Assembly (NCBI RefSeq): GCF_032163505.1
Contig: NZ_CP134147.1
Coordinates: 1,640,501 to 1,704,500, forward strand
Source of the DNA: Streptococcus parasanguinis
GTDB taxonomy: Bacteria; Bacillota; Bacilli; Lactobacillales; Streptococcaceae
Length of the DNA: 64,000 nt
Direction of reading: 5' to 3'
Shown piece after piece: positions 1 through 9,843 of this stretch (position 1 is its first letter; every line of letters begins with the position of its first letter). The notes under the pieces were generated by a model. The model made no database searches. It had not been told where the DNA came from and worked only from the letters and a program-made list of their open reading frames with translations. Made by a program: the position numbers and the translations under genes.

Positions 1-11
1 TACTGTCTATT

Positions 12-1079
12 TTATAGGACAATCAATTCTTTAGGAGCAAGAGTCAAGACTTCACAGCCAGTTTCTGTAATCAAGAGGTCATCTTCGATCCGCACGCCAG
101 AGAGACCTTCGATATAAATACCTGGCTCATCTGTTAAGACCATACCTGCTTGAATCGCTTCTTTAGACGTTTGGCTGAAGTATGGTTCTTCGTGGATATC
201 TAGCCCAATTCCATGACCGATTCCATGAGTAAAGTATTGACCATAGCCGGCTGCCTCGATCACATCACGTGGGATTTTATCAAAATCACGGAAGCCAAGT
301 CCATCTTTAGCAGCATCAATCAAGGCTTGATTGGCTTTCAAAACGGTTTCGTAAATCTCTCTTTCCTTGTCGCTGACATGTCCTGCATAGATTGTCCGTG
401 TCATATCGCTAACATAGTGATTATACAAGCAACCAAAATCAAGGGTCAAGGCATCTCCTGCTGAAATGACCCGATCACTTGGAGTCGCATGAGGCATGGC
501 AGAGCGTTCACCAGCTGCTGAGATAATATCAAAAGATACACCAGAAGCTCCTAACTCCCGCATTCTAAAATCTAGGAAAGTCGCTGCTTCCAACTCTGTC
601 GTTTTCCCTACCTTGATATAGTCTAAAATATCATGGAAGGCTTGGTCAGAGATGCTACAAGCTTTTTTAATCGCCGCAATCTCGGTCTCATCTTTAATCA
701 AGCGCAATTCCATGACAAAGTTCGCTAGGGATTGAAGGCTAATACCACTGAAAACAGAAGCCATGCGGGCATGGTAGGCCACCGTCACTTCATCCTCAAA
801 ACCAAGTTCTTTGATTCCAAGGTCCTTAACGATCTCTGCAGCTGCAGTCAACTCATCGCGGGTTTCCACAATCTCTACAAAGGGGAAACAAGTCGCATGG
901 GCATGGATGGTGTAGCGCGAATCTGTAAAGAGTACCACGCGTTCTTCTGTCACCAAAGCGGTCCCGTTTGAACCCCAGAAATTGGTTAAATAATAAACAT
1001 TTTTCAAATTGTTAATCAATACCGCTTTGAGGTTTTGGGCTTTCATTTTGTTTCTTAAGTTGCTGATCCGTTGATTCAT
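12..1079 (-). CDS. pepP: Xaa-Pro peptidase, M24 family
   Basis: This cytosolic metallopeptidase removes N-terminal residues next to proline, or cleaves Xaa-Pro dipeptides, during peptide turnover. The 355 residues show an N-terminal creatinase-like domain (about 1-125) and a pita-bread catalytic domain (about 133-340). Five metal ligands are visible: D214 in LDFG, D225 in VSDMTRT, H289 in HGIGHG, E318 in TDEPG and E332 in RIEDD. Its start overlaps the uvrA stop by 4 bp, so the two are translationally coupled and share the uvrA promoter. Aminopeptidase P and prolidase cannot be told apart by sequence alone; the pepP name follows the usual streptococcal annotation beside uvrA. Confidence 0.9.
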   Translation of the reverse strand: MNQRISNLRNKMKAQNLKAVLINNLKNVYYLTNFWGSNGTALVTEERVVLFTDSRYTIHAHATCFPFVEIVETRDELTAAAEIVKDLGIKELGFEDEVTVAYHARMASVFSGISLQSLANFVMELRLIKDETEIAAIKKACSISDQAFHDILDYIKVGKTTELEAATFLDFRMRELGASGVSFDIISAAGERSAMPHATPSDRVISAGDALTLDFGCLYNHYVSDMTRTIYAGHVSDKEREIYETVLKANQALIDAAKDGLGFRDFDKIPRDVIEAAGYGQYFTHGIGHGIGLDIHEEPYFSQTSKEAIQAGMVLTDEPGIYIEGLSGVRIEDDLLITETGCEVLTLAPKELIVL

Positions 1080-3901
1080 TGTAATTTTCCTTTCAAATAT
1101 TGTCCTGTGTAGCTAGCAGGATTTGCTGCTACTTCTTCTGGTGTTCCGGTCGCAATAATGGTTCCGCCACCGACACCGCCTTCGGGTCCTAAATCGATGA
1201 TATGGTCTGCTGTCTTAATGACATCCAAATTGTGCTCAATCACAAGGACCGTATTGCCATCATCCACAAACCGCTCTAAGACTTTGATCAAGCGAGAAAT
1301 GTCTTCGGTATGGAGTCCGGTCGTTGGTTCATCCAAGATATAGAAGGATTTTCCTGTAGAGCGCTTGTGCAATTCAGAAGCCAACTTCATCCGCTGCGCT
1401 TCCCCACCTGAAAGGGTGGTCGCTGGTTGCCCCAGCGTTACATAGCCCAAGCCCACATCCTGGATGGTCTTGAGTTTGCGTTCAATTTTTGGAATGTGCT
1501 TGAAGAATTCAACTGCCTTGTTGACCGTCATATCCAGCACTTCTGCGATATTTTTTTCCTTGTAGTGGACTTCGAGAGTCTCACTATTGTAACGACGTCC
1601 ATGGCAGACTTCACAAGGAACGAAGACATCTGGCAAGAAGTGCATTTCAATCTTGATGATCCCATCTCCTGAGCAGGCTTCACAACGCCCGCCCTTGACA
1701 TTGAAACTAAAGCGGCCTTTTTTATAGCCCCGAATTTTGGCTTCATTGGTCTGAGCAAAGAGATCGCGAATGTCATCGAAGACGCCTGTATAAGTCGCTG
1801 GATTAGAACGAGGAGTCCGACCAATCGGGCTTTGATCAATGTCGATCAAGCGATCGATGTGCTCAATCCCCTGAATCGTCTTGTATTTTCCTGGTTTTTC
1901 CGAATTTCGGTTGAGCTTTTGAGCGATGGCTTTTTTCAAGATGCCATTGATCAAGGTCGATTTTCCAGAACCGGAAACTCCAGTGACTGCGATGAATTTG
2001 CCCAGAGGAAAACGAGCTGTGATGTCTTGTAAGTTGTTCTCACTGGCCCCTGTAATTTCAATAGAACGGCCATTCCCCGAACGGCGTTCTGTTGGAACCG
2101 GAATCTTACGCTTGCCAGACAAATATTGACCGGTGATGGATTTACTGTTGCGCGCCACCTGTTTTGGGGTTCCAGCCGCAACGATCTCTCCACCAAAGAC
2201 ACCGGCACCTGGGCCGACGTCGATCAGGTAGTCGGCCTCTCTCATGGTATCTTCATCATGTTCGACGACGATCAAAGTATTGCCCAAGTCGCGCATCTTC
2301 TTAAGACTGGCAATCAGGCGGTCATTGTCCCTTTGATGGAGGCCTATAGACGGCTCATCCAAGATATAAAGGACACCAGAGAGGTTGGAACCGATCTGGG
2401 TTGCCAAACGAATGCGCTGACTTTCCCCACCTGATAAGGTCCCAGCTGATCGCGACAAGGTCAAGTAATTGAGGCCAACATTATTTAAGAAGGTCAAGCG
2501 ATCTTTAATCTCTTTTAGGATCGGTCTTGCAATCGTAGCTTCATTGTCCGTTAAAACCAACTGATCCACAGCTTTTAAGTGGTCCGCAATTGATAGATCT
2601 GACACTTCCCCGATATGCATCCCCTTTTCTCCTCCGACACGAACAGAGAGAGCTTGGTCATTGAGACGGTAGCCATGGCAGGTCGCACAGGTCAATTCGT
2701 TCATATAAGAGCGCATTTGGTTGCGGGTGAAATCACTATTGGTCTCACGGAAACGACGGTGAATGTTGTTTACGACCCCTTCAAAAGGAATCTCGATATC
2801 CCGAACCCCACCAAACTCATTTTCATAGTGAAAGTGGAATTCCTTGCCATTTGAACCATAGAGAACCAAGTCCTTTTCTTCTTGAGAGAGATCTGAGAAA
2901 GGCTGATCCATATCAATACCAAAATGGATCATGGCCTGCTCCAACATCTGAGGATAGTAGTTAGAAGAGATCGGATTCCAAGGAGCAAGAGCTCCTTCGC
3001 GAAGGCTTAAGCGATCATCTGGCACCACCAAATCCAAGTCCACCTCTAGCTTAATACCCAGCCCATCACAGTCTGGACAAGATCCAAAAGGCGCATTGAA
3101 AGAAAAGAGACGGGGCTCTAATTCAGGAACGGTAAAGCCACAGACTGGACAAGCATAATGCTCCGAAAAGAGCAGTTCCTTTCCATCCATGGTATCAATC
3201 ACCACATAACCGTCCGCTATCCGAAGGGCTGCCTCAATCGAATCAAAGAGACGCGAGCGGATGCCCTCTTTGATCACGATTCGGTCCACCACCACTTCAA
3301 TCGTGTGCTGTTTGCTTTTAGACAGTTCTGGAACCTCTGTCACATCATAGATCTCACCGTCAACTCGAACCCGAACATAGCCGTCTTTTTGGACTTTTTC
3401 AATGATATTCTTGTGCTGGCCTTTTTTCTTGCGGATAATGGGAGCTAGAATTTGCAGGCGTTGGCGCTCTGGTAATTCCAAGACTTGATCGACAATTTGC
3501 TCAACCGAAGAAGCGGTAATAGCCCCATGTCCATTGATACAATAAGGCGTCCCTACACGCGCATAGAGCAGGCGCAGGTAGTCATTGATCTCTGTTGCCG
3601 TCCCCACTGTAGAACGTGGGTTTTTACTGGTCGTTTTTTGGTCGATGGAAATGGCTGGACTCAAGCCGTCAATAGAGTCGACATCTGGTTTTTCCATATT
3701 TCCCAAGAATTGCCGAGCATAGGCCGATAAGCTCTCCACATAGCGGCGCTGACCTTCTGCATAGAGAGTATCAAAGGCCAGACTGGACTTTCCAGAACCA
3801 GACAAACCCGTCACCACGACTAATTTGTCCCGTGGAATTTCCACGTCTATATTTTTTAAATTATGGGCGCGTGCCCCATGAATGACAATTTTATCTTGCA
3901 T
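1076..3901 (-). CDS. uvrA: Excinuclease ABC subunit A (UvrA)
   Basis: UvrA is the damage-recognition ATPase of nucleotide excision repair and loads UvrB onto lesions. The 941-residue length is typical. Two ABC modules are visible, with Walker [10 protein letters not shown] near the N-terminus and [10 protein letters not shown] in the second half, and signatures LSGGESQR and LSGGEAQR. A zinc module with CPVCG and CPDC lies in the first half, and the C-terminal zinc finger CEAC/CEVC follows the second Walker A. Transcription starts from an extended -10 promoter just upstream. It is divergent from corA and leads a two-gene operon with pepP. Confidence 0.97.
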   Translation of the reverse strand: MQDKIVIHGARAHNLKNIDVEIPRDKLVVVTGLSGSGKSSLAFDTLYAEGQRRYVESLSAYARQFLGNMEKPDVDSIDGLSPAISIDQKTTSKNPRSTVGTATEINDYLRLLYARVGTPYCINGHGAITASSVEQIVDQVLELPERQRLQILAPIIRKKKGQHKNIIEKVQKDGYVRVRVDGEIYDVTEVPELSKSKQHTIEVVVDRIVIKEGIRSRLFDSIEAALRIADGYVVIDTMDGKELLFSEHYACPVCGFTVPELEPRLFSFNAPFGSCPDCDGLGIKLEVDLDLVVPDDRLSLREGALAPWNPISSNYYPQMLEQAMIHFGIDMDQPFSDLSQEEKDLVLYGSNGKEFHFHYENEFGGVRDIEIPFEGVVNNIHRRFRETNSDFTRNQMRSYMNELTCATCHGYRLNDQALSVRVGGEKGMHIGEVSDLSIADHLKAVDQLVLTDNEATIARPILKEIKDRLTFLNNVGLNYLTLSRSAGTLSGGESQRIRLATQIGSNLSGVLYILDEPSIGLHQRDNDRLIASLKKMRDLGNTLIVVEHDEDTMREADYLIDVGPGAGVFGGEIVAAGTPKQVARNSKSITGQYLSGKRKIPVPTERRSGNGRSIEITGASENNLQDITARFPLGKFIAVTGVSGSGKSTLINGILKKAIAQKLNRNSEKPGKYKTIQGIEHIDRLIDIDQSPIGRTPRSNPATYTGVFDDIRDLFAQTNEAKIRGYKKGRFSFNVKGGRCEACSGDGIIKIEMHFLPDVFVPCEVCHGRRYNSETLEVHYKEKNIAEVLDMTVNKAVEFFKHIPKIERKLKTIQDVGLGYVTLGQPATTLSGGEAQRMKLASELHKRSTGKSFYILDEPTTGLHTEDISRLIKVLERFVDDGNTVLVIEHNLDVIKTADHIIDLGPEGGVGGGTIIATGTPEEVAANPASYTGQYLKGKLQ

Positions 3902-3934
3902 ATTCTTACTCTAATCACCTTTTTGTTAACCTCC

Positions 3935-3943
3935 ATTATAACA
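3935..3943 (-). promoter_or_regulatory. uvrA promoter, extended -10
   Basis: On the minus strand TGTTATAAT forms a perfect extended -10 (TGn plus TATAAT, hexamer at 3935-3940). The -35 region is poor, as expected for extended -10 promoters. It sits about 35 bp upstream of the uvrA start. Confidence 0.7.
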
Positions 3944-3982
3944 AATTTTTTAGTATTCTTTTATCCAAAACTGTCCTTTTTC

Positions 3983-3991
3983 TGATATAAT
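3983..3991 (+). promoter_or_regulatory. corA promoter, extended -10
   Basis: TGATATAAT is a perfect extended -10 facing corA. It lies back to back with the uvrA promoter, within about 50 bp. No convincing -35 is seen. Confidence 0.65.
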
Positions 3992-4022
3992 GTTAAGGTG
4001 TAAAAAAACAAGGGGAGGCACC

Positions 4023-4967
4023 ATGAAACAGGTCTTTTTATCGACAACGACTGAATTTAAAGAAATAGAGACGCTGGAACCCGGTAGCTGGATCAACCTT
4101 GTGAACCCTTCCCAAAGTGAATCGATGGAAATCGCCTCTGCTTTTAATATCGATATTGCAGACTTACGGGCACCACTCGATGCGGAAGAAATGTCCCGTA
4201 TGACCATCGAAGATGAGTATACCTTGATCATCGTCGACGTTCCCATCAAGGAAGAGCGGAACAATCAGACCTACTACGTGACGATTCCTCTAGGGATTAT
4301 CCTAACAGAAGAGGCTATTATCACGACTTGCTTGGAGAAATTGCCGCTTCTAGATATCTTTATCAACCGACGCTTGCGGAATTTCTATACCTTTATGCGG
4401 TCACGCTTTATCTTTCAGATCCTCTACCGTAACGCCGAACTCTACTTGTCAGCGCTTCGTACCTTGGATCGCAAAAGCGAGCAGATTGAAAGTCAATTGC
4501 ACAAATCAACGCGTAATGAAGAGCTGATTGAGTTGATGGAGTTGGAAAAAACCATCGTCTACTTTAAGGCCTCTCTGAAAACCAATGAGCGCGTGATCAA
4601 GAAATTGACCAGTGCCACTAGCAACATCAAGAAATACCTAGAAGACGAGGATCTGTTGGAAGATACCTTGATCGAAACCCAGCAGGCCATCGAGATGGCA
4701 GATATTTATGGAAATATCCTGCACTCCATGACCGATACCTTCGCATCGATCATCTCCAACAACCAGAATAACATCATGAAGACCTTGGCCATGGTGACCA
4801 TCGTCATGTCCATCCCAACCATGATTTTCTCTGCCTATGGGATGAACTTCAAAGACAATGAATTACCGCTCAATGGAGAACCAAACGCCTTCTGGCTCAT
4901 CATTTTCATCGCCTTTGCCCTGACCGGGTCTCTCGTCGTCTACCTCATCCATAAAAAATGGTTCTAA
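4023..4967 (+). CDS. corA: CorA-family Mg2+/Co2+ channel
   Basis: This is a pentameric divalent-cation channel of the CorA/MIT family, expected to take up Mg2+ passively across the membrane. The 314 residues contain a long acidic cytoplasmic domain with a coiled helix (about 130-250) and two C-terminal membrane helices. The diagnostic YGMN signature follows the first helix, near residues 272-275. I chose ATG 4023 because GGGGAGG precedes it by a few bases; the reading frame stays open further upstream but has no ribosome-binding site there. The next gene follows after 28 bp, so they probably share a transcript. Confidence 0.92.
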   Translation: MKQVFLSTTTEFKEIETLEPGSWINLVNPSQSESMEIASAFNIDIADLRAPLDAEEMSRMTIEDEYTLIIVDVPIKEERNNQTYYVTIPLGIILTEEAIITTCLEKLPLLDIFINRRLRNFYTFMRSRFIFQILYRNAELYLSALRTLDRKSEQIESQLHKSTRNEELIELMELEKTIVYFKASLKTNERVIKKLTSATSNIKKYLEDEDLLEDTLIETQQAIEMADIYGNILHSMTDTFASIISNNQNNIMKTLAMVTIVMSIPTMIFSAYGMNFKDNELPLNGEPNAFWLIIFIAFALTGSLVVYLIHKKWF

Positions 4968-4995
4968 CACCTACTAATAACACTAAGGAGTATTT

Positions 4996-5673
4996 ATGTC
5001 TCAATTTGATTTGAATCAACTCAGCAAGAAAAACCAAGAATTTATCCGCATCGCCAAACACCAATTGCTTGAAAACGGGAAATCAGAGGAAGAAGCAGAA
5101 AGCCTCATCCAAGAAATCCTTCCAGCTATCCATGAAAACCAAGGAAAAGGGATTCCGGCACGGACTCTTTTTGGAGCTCCAACTGTTTGGGCGAATTCTT
5201 TCAGCGAGAAAGAACGCTATGAAAAAGAGCATCCGAAATTAAACGATGCTCCCTCTCTTATGATTTTGGATTCCTTCCTCTTTATCTTTGGTGTTTTTGC
5301 TGCGATTAGCGCCTTTATGAACTTGGTCGCACCGCGTCGTACTGGCTATGGTTTGATCACCTTGATCCTTGGAAGTTTGACAGGGGCTTTGCTCTTATAC
5401 CTTATGTACTACTTCTTCTATCAGTATATGGATGGCACCAAAGATCGTAGCGAGCGTCCTTCTCTTTGGAAATCCATGCCGATTCTTGTTGGAGTCATGT
5501 TCCTTTGGGTCATTGTCTTGTCCTTTACTTCCCTACTCCCACAGGTTCTCAACCCAACTATTCCAGATGTTTTTGCCATCATTTTAGGAGCTCTAGCACT
5601 TGTCCTTCGCTTCTATCTCAAGAAACGCTTTAATATTAAAAGTTCGAGCACAGCACCCACAACTCGACGCTAA
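4996..5673 (+). CDS. DUF1129 family membrane protein
   Basis: A 225-residue integral membrane protein of unknown function. The soluble N-terminus (about 1-85) is charged and rich in Glu and Lys. About four hydrophobic segments follow (approximately 90-110, 118-140, 158-180 and 185-205), and the tail is basic. The fold and the place next to corA match the streptococcal DUF1129 family. AAGGAG precedes ATG 4996. It is probably cotranscribed with corA and ends at a strong terminator. No reaction can be assigned. Confidence 0.8.
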   Translation: MSQFDLNQLSKKNQEFIRIAKHQLLENGKSEEEAESLIQEILPAIHENQGKGIPARTLFGAPTVWANSFSEKERYEKEHPKLNDAPSLMILDSFLFIFGVFAAISAFMNLVAPRRTGYGLITLILGSLTGALLLYLMYYFFYQYMDGTKDRSERPSLWKSMPILVGVMFLWVIVLSFTSLLPQVLNPTIPDVFAIILGALALVLRFYLKKRFNIKSSSTAPTTRR

Positions 5674-5679
5674 AAAGAA

Positions 5680-5705
5680 ACGGATGAAGTTTTCATCCGT
5701 TTTTG
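5680..5705. terminator. Bidirectional terminator
   Basis: A 9-bp perfect stem, ACGGATGAA with TTCATCCGT (5680-5688 and 5692-5700), has a 3-base loop. It is followed by TTTTG and preceded by an A-rich tract, so it can serve the DUF1129 gene and the convergent GNAT gene. Confidence 0.85.
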
Positions 5706-5707
5706 TT

Positions 5708-6229
5708 TTACTGTATTTCCCTGTTCAACCTTTTTGAAAAATAGAGGACTAAATCATCATTGTTTTCACAAGAACTGTAAGGGGCCAAGGGCTGATCCCT
5801 AAACCAAACTCCAGATCCATCTGGGATATAGCCCCGTTTGACATACAGTCTTTGAGCTGGGCCATAACCCGAGTGTAAACCAACCCCTAAAGTAACAATC
5901 TCTGATAGTAGCCGGACTCTTTTTTCTGCCTCCTCTAAGAGTTGATTCCCAATCCCTCGATTTCTAAATGGTTCAAAAACATTAAAATCAGATAGTTCAG
6001 GATAAACTCCCACAAAAGGGCCGTGCTTGGCAGCAGGCAATATAGTGATATAGCCTGCCACAAATCCATCCGACTCAGCTACTAATACGTCCCTCTCTCT
6101 ATTCTCCTGCTCCTGAAAATAGCTAGTCAAGATATCCTCTCTACCCGGCCACTCTTGGTGGATAAAAGCTTGAGAGATGTGCTCAATATCTGCCTTTATC
6201 ATCCTCCTGATGATTACACCTTCCTTCAT
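5708..6229 (-). CDS. GNAT family N-acetyltransferase
   Basis: A 173-residue acetyl-CoA-dependent transferase of the GNAT superfamily; the substrate is unknown. The core has the acetyl-CoA loop R/Q-x-x-G-x-G/A as FRNRGIGNQLL near residues 88-98, and a later strand-helix with YGPAQRLYVKRGY typical of the motif B region. AAGGAGGG precedes the ATG. It is monocistronic between a bidirectional terminator and an extended -10 promoter. The context gives no clue to the acceptor. Confidence 0.82.
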   Translation of the reverse strand: MKEGVIIRRMIKADIEHISQAFIHQEWPGREDILTSYFQEQENRERDVLVAESDGFVAGYITILPAAKHGPFVGVYPELSDFNVFEPFRNRGIGNQLLEEAEKRVRLLSEIVTLGVGLHSGYGPAQRLYVKRGYIPDGSGVWFRDQPLAPYSSCENNDDLVLYFSKRLNREIQ

Positions 6230-6258
6230 AGTTCCCTCCTTGATACCTTTCTCCCCTC

Positions 6259-6267
6259 ATTATAGCA
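6259..6267 (-). promoter_or_regulatory. Promoter of the GNAT gene
   Basis: The minus strand carries TGCTATAAT, an extended -10 with hexamer 6259-6264, about 30 bp upstream of the start codon. Confidence 0.6.
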
Positions 6268-6279
6268 TAATCAGAGCTT

Positions 6280-6506
6280 GGGAAAGGTCAAAGAGATTCA
6301 CACGGACCTAACACACTATCACATTTCTATGCTCGCAAAAAAAGATCCAAAGGGTCTGAAAAAGAGGTCCACCGGACCTCAACTCGCTCTTATATTTCCA
6401 GGCTCGTGAAAAAAAGACCCGTAAGGGCCTTACTCGCTTTTTTATTTTCAAGCTCGTGAAAAAGAGGTCCACCGGACCTGAAAAAAAGACCCACCCGGGT
6501 CTTTTC
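6280..6506 (-). terminator. Tandem terminator array downstream of rpsR
   Basis: Five GC-rich short hairpins, each followed by T5-T7 on the minus strand, stand one after another: AAAAGACCC/GGGTCTTTT next to rpsR, AGGTCC/GGACCT, AGGCCC/GGGTCT, AGGTCC/GGACCT again, then a decayed AGACCC/GGATCT. The spacers are related copies containing CACGAGC and GCGAGT, so the array grew by tandem duplication of a unit of about 50 bp (about 99 bp for the higher-order unit). It fills the 278-bp gap to the GNAT gene. Confidence 0.75.
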
Positions 6507-6507
6507 T

Positions 6508-6747
6508 TTAATCTTCGTTTACGAAAGGCATCAAAGCCATTACGCGAGCGCGTTTGATAGCTGTTGTTACTTTACGTTGGTTCTTCGCTGAAGTTCCAGT
6601 TACACGACGAGGAAGGATTTTCCCACGTTCTGAAACGAAACGGCTAAGAAGCTCAGTATCTTTGTAATCGACATATTCGATTTTGTTTGCTGCGATGTAA
6701 TCAACTTTTTTACGGCGTTTGAATCCGCCACGACGTTGTTGAGCCAT
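6508..6747 (-). CDS. rpsR: 30S ribosomal protein S18
   Basis: S18 binds the platform of the 30S subunit together with S6. The 79-residue length and the features are typical: a basic Arg/Lys N-terminus, the segment [21 protein letters not shown] and a basic C-terminal helix. It is the last gene of rpsF-ssb-rpsR, 41 bp after ssb, and is followed by an unusual series of terminators. Confidence 0.98.
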   Translation of the reverse strand: MAQQRRGGFKRRKKVDYIAANKIEYVDYKDTELLSRFVSERGKILPRRVTGTSAKNQRKVTTAIKRARVMALMPFVNED

Positions 6748-6788
6748 GTTTAATTCTCCTTTATAGTTTTAATTCGTTAAACCCATTC

Positions 6789-7286
6789 TTAGAATGGAAG
6801 ATCGTCGTCTGAGATATCCATTGGATTGGCTCCAAATGGATTTTCTTCACGACCAAAGTTTGGCGCTGCATTGCTTGGTTCAGATCCACCAAAACTTGGG
6901 GTTGCATTTCCAGCAAAACCACCATTGCCCGATGAATAGCCACCACCTGCATGCCCTTCGCGTGCTGCACGGCTTTCCAATAGTTGGAAGCTGTCTGCTA
7001 CGACTTCAGTGACATAAACACGTTGACCTTGCTGGTTTTCGTAATTACGTGTTTGAATGCGACCGGTAATCCCAATCAAAGCACCTTTCTTAGCCCAGTT
7101 GGCTAAGTTTTCTGCTTGCTGACGCCAGATCACACAGTTGATGAAATCGGCTTCGCGCTCTCCATTTTGACTCTTGAAGTTGCGATTGACAGCTAGGCTG
7201 AAAGTAGCAACTGCTTGATTGCTTGGAGTGTAGCGAAGTTCAGCATCACGGGTCATACGACCGACAAGTACAACATTGTTAATCAT
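6789..7286 (-). CDS. ssb: Single-stranded DNA-binding protein
   Basis: SSB coats single-stranded DNA in replication, repair and recombination. The 165-residue protein has an N-terminal OB fold (1 to about 105, starting [10 protein letters not shown]), a Gly/Ser/Asn-rich flexible linker, and the acidic tail DDDLPF that recruits partner enzymes. It lies between rpsF and rpsR, the usual Firmicute arrangement. It is the housekeeping SSB rather than the competence paralogue, because of its length, linker and ribosomal operon context. Confidence 0.97.
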   Translation of the reverse strand: MINNVVLVGRMTRDAELRYTPSNQAVATFSLAVNRNFKSQNGEREADFINCVIWRQQAENLANWAKKGALIGITGRIQTRNYENQQGQRVYVTEVVADSFQLLESRAAREGHAGGGYSSGNGGFAGNATPSFGGSEPSNAAPNFGREENPFGANPMDISDDDLPF

Positions 7287-7306
7287 AAGTCACCTCTGAT
7301 GATTTC

Positions 7307-7597
7307 TTACGCGTCAACTTTTACGATCATGTGACGAAGAATGTCACCGTTGATTTTTGAAAGACGGTCGAACTCGTTAAGAGCTACAGCGTCGTTCGCT
7401 TCAACGTTTACGATGTGGTAAAGTCCTTCACGGAAATCTTGGATTTCGTATGCAAGACGACGTTTTTCCCAATCTTTTGATTCAACAACAGTTGCACCGT
7501 TGTCAGTCAAGATAGAATCGAAACGTGCTACCAAAGCGTTTTTAGCTTCTTCTTCAATGTTTGGACGAATAATATAAAGAATTTCGTATTTAGCCAT
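7307..7597 (-). CDS. rpsF: 30S ribosomal protein S6
   Basis: S6 (96 residues) pairs with S18 on the 30S platform. The start [12 protein letters not shown] is the standard N-terminus of the family; the frame stays open upstream, but ATG 7597 is preceded by AAGGAGG and the longer version has no such site. It is the first gene of the operon and ssb follows after 20 bp. Confidence 0.97.
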   Translation of the reverse strand: MAKYEILYIIRPNIEEEAKNALVARFDSILTDNGATVVESKDWEKRRLAYEIQDFREGLYHIVNVEANDAVALNEFDRLSKINGDILRHMIVKVDA

Positions 7598-7901
7598 TGA
7601 TAATGTTCCTCCTTTTGGACTAATGACCCCCTGTCTTTGCAAGGGGTAAGTGAGGTTTACTCACAAGAAACTATTATACCAGACTTTTCGAACAAAGGCA
7701 AGAATTATCTTTAGGATTTAAAAAATGATTTCTGGACGTCCCCTTCGAGAAAAAAGAAAGAAATGCCCTAAAAAATGACATTTTATAGTAGAAACTACTC
7801 CCCTTCTTCCTCTCCTTTCCTTAAAGAAAACTGATATCAGTTAGCTTTAAGCTTGAGTCTTTATACTAGCTACAACAAATCTCAAGAAACGAGGAACGAT
7901 T
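7598..7901. other. Divergent intergenic region rpsF / glycosyltransferase
   Basis: Apart from the rpsF leader, this holds a TATACT -10-like hexamer (7862-7867) facing the glycosyltransferase operon and a perfect 10-bp palindrome CTGATATCAG (7831-7840) that would lie in its -35 region. No further gene is seen. Confidence 0.5.
7626..7678 (-). promoter_or_regulatory. rpsF promoter and leader hairpin
   Basis: The minus strand has a TATAAT -10 at 7673-7678. Its leader contains ACCCC/GGGGT (7626-7630 with 7643-7647), a hairpin just before the ribosome-binding site. Many bacteria carry an S6:S18-binding leader here for autoregulation. The hairpin position fits that idea, but I cannot verify the consensus. 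Confidence 0.45.
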
Positions 7902-8954
7902 ATGAATTATCTTATCATCCCCGCCTATCAACCGGATCTGAATCTTGTCAAACTGGTTCGCTTGGTCCACGCTAAGAGCGATCTTAACATCATCGTGGTC
8001 GACGATGGGAGTGACGCTGACAAGAAAGTGATTTTTGACAAATTGGAGGGTCTTGCGACAGTTCTGACTCACGAGCACAACCAAGGAAAAGGGCAAGCTC
8101 TCAAGACTGCTTATGCCTACATTCTAGAAAGAGGTACCTATGGAAGCATTGTTACAGCTGATGCAGACGGTCAGCACAAAATTTGGGATATTTTCAGGGT
8201 TGTTAAGCAATCTCAAGAGCATCCTGGAGCACTTATTCTAGGAGCCCGCGCCTTCTCTGGAAAAGTTCCTTTGCGTTCTGCTTTCGGGAATAAATTGACC
8301 CGCTTCTTGTTTAAGCAACAAACAGGAGTGGCAGTCAGCGATACCCAAACAGGCTTACGAGCTTTTACTACGAATCTCTTGCCTTTCATGCTTGAAGTTG
8401 AAGGACAGCGCTATGAATATGAAATGAATGCTCTCCTCGCAGCAAGCAAGTCCTTCCCCATCGTGGAAGTTCCCATCGAGACGGTCTACATCAATGACAA
8501 CGAAGGCTCCCACTTCCGACCTATTCGAGATGGTCTCATGATATACAAGGACATGTTTAAGTTTGCCCTCTCCTCTCTGAGTAGTTTTATCGTTGACTAT
8601 CTGGTCTACGCATTCTTCCTTTTCGTGATGATGGCCGTGCCCATTAGTCTACGTATTCTCCTAGCCAATGGGATCGCTCGTGTGACGAGTTCCATCTTTA
8701 ACTACTCGACCAATAAGCACCTGGTCTTTAAGAACAAAGACAGTGTCGCTAAAACTGGAAGTGGTTACTTTGGCCTAGCCCTTGGCCTCTTTATTCTCGA
8801 TACGCTCTTGATTCGACTCTTCTATACTGCTTTCGGGCTCAATCTCCTGATCAGTAAGATTGTCGTTGGCTTCCTCCTCTTTCTGGTCTCATGGGTGATC
8901 CAGAAAAAAGTGATCTTCAAAGAAAGGACTGCTCCCCACCATGAAATTCTTTAA
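7902..8954 (+). CDS. GT2 glycosyltransferase fused to GtrA membrane domain
   Basis: This 350-residue protein joins a family-2 glycosyltransferase (about 1-220) to a GtrA-like domain (about 225-345) with four membrane helices. The GT2 part shows the nucleotide-sugar fold (IIPAYQP, VVDDGSD) and a DADGQH motif like that of dolichyl/polyprenyl-phosphate sugar synthases. By family knowledge it should make an undecaprenyl-phosphate-linked sugar, and the GtrA part may flip it outward or anchor the enzyme. The gene overlaps the next by 14 bp, so the products are coupled. Sugar and final acceptor are unknown. Confidence 0.85.
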   Translation: MNYLIIPAYQPDLNLVKLVRLVHAKSDLNIIVVDDGSDADKKVIFDKLEGLATVLTHEHNQGKGQALKTAYAYILERGTYGSIVTADADGQHKIWDIFRVVKQSQEHPGALILGARAFSGKVPLRSAFGNKLTRFLFKQQTGVAVSDTQTGLRAFTTNLLPFMLEVEGQRYEYEMNALLAASKSFPIVEVPIETVYINDNEGSHFRPIRDGLMIYKDMFKFALSSLSSFIVDYLVYAFFLFVMMAVPISLRILLANGIARVTSSIFNYSTNKHLVFKNKDSVAKTGSGYFGLALGLFILDTLLIRLFYTAFGLNLLISKIVVGFLLFLVSWVIQKKVIFKERTAPHHEIL

Positions 8955-9843
8955 AAAATCCTACACCTATGCTGCCTGCTTTGGCCTTCTTTTGACCAGC
9001 AGTTTTAGCTACTCTATGCTCAAGACCTTTGTCTTATCCGATGCCATCCAAACCGTAAAAGCTACGACTACGGACACCAAGGCAGCCAAAAAAGCAGCTG
9101 CATCGGCTACAACAACTGATACTAGCTATTCAGATGACAATATCCAGGTAAGCCTAACAGAAAAAACGGTTGAAAATACCCAGGTTTACATTGCAGATAT
9201 CACAGTCAGCTCATCTGACTACCTCAAAACAGCCTTTGCACAAAACACTTACGGAACCAACGTGACAGCCAAGACCTCTGTCACAGCTGCCAACAACAGT
9301 GCTATTCTGGCAGTGAATGGTGACTATTACGGGGCTAACAGTACAGGATACGTCATCCGAAATGGAGTGGTCTACCGCGATACCGTTCGGGAAGATTCAA
9401 GCAATGGTGACCTAGCCATTTACAAGGATGGATCCTTCAAAATTATCTATGAAGATGAGATCTCTGCGGATCAATTGGTCAAAGACGGGGTCGTCAATCT
9501 CCTCGCTTTCGGTCCTTCCTTAGTTGAAAATGGGGAAATAACTGTCGATACCAACTCAGAGGTCGGGCAATCTATGGCGTCAAATCCACGGACAGCGATT
9601 GGGATCATCGATGAAAACCACTACATTATCGTCGTGTCAGACGGACGGACTTCAGAGAGTGAAGGGCTTTCTCTCTACCAATTAGCGGAAGTGATGAAAT
9701 CGTATGGCGTCAAAACAGCCTACAACCTGGATGGGGGTGGATCTTCTACCCTTTACTTCAATGGTCAAGTTATTAACAAACCAACAACAAATGGTACTAT
9801 CTCAGAAAGGGCGGTGAGTGACATTGTCTATATCGGTTACTAA
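8941..9843 (+). CDS. Phosphodiester glycosidase family (NAGPA-like) exoprotein
   Basis: A 300-residue extracytoplasmic protein with one N-terminal hydrophobic segment (about 8-28), probably a signal anchor, then a Thr/Ala/Lys linker. A domain like the one in mammalian N-acetylglucosamine-1-phosphodiester alpha-N-acetylglucosaminidase (NAGPA) covers about 100-300. Seen motifs are AVNGDYYG, NPRTAIGI and the glycine-rich NLDGGGSSTLY near the C-terminus. The family hydrolyses sugar-1-phosphodiester bonds. Coupled to a lipid-sugar synthase, it may trim or edit a phosphodiester-linked surface glycan or teichoic acid; that role is inference. Confidence 0.85.
   Translation: MKFFKKSYTYAACFGLLLTSSFSYSMLKTFVLSDAIQTVKATTTDTKAAKKAAASATTTDTSYSDDNIQVSLTEKTVENTQVYIADITVSSSDYLKTAFAQNTYGTNVTAKTSVTAANNSAILAVNGDYYGANSTGYVIRNGVVYRDTVREDSSNGDLAIYKDGSFKIIYEDEISADQLVKDGVVNLLAFGPSLVENGEITVDTNSEVGQSMASNPRTAIGIIDENHYIIVVSDGRTSESEGLSLYQLAEVMKSYGVKTAYNLDGGGSSTLYFNGQVINKPTTNGTISERAVSDIVYIGY

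Noticed and set aside
3990..4022. Longer start for corA at 3990
   Set aside because: It would begin inside the -10 element and lacks a ribosome-binding site, whereas ATG 4023 has an excellent one.
6280..6506. Short repeated hairpins as a CRISPR-like array
   Set aside because: Only about five imperfect units, with near-identical spacers and T-tracts, and no cas genes; they are terminators.
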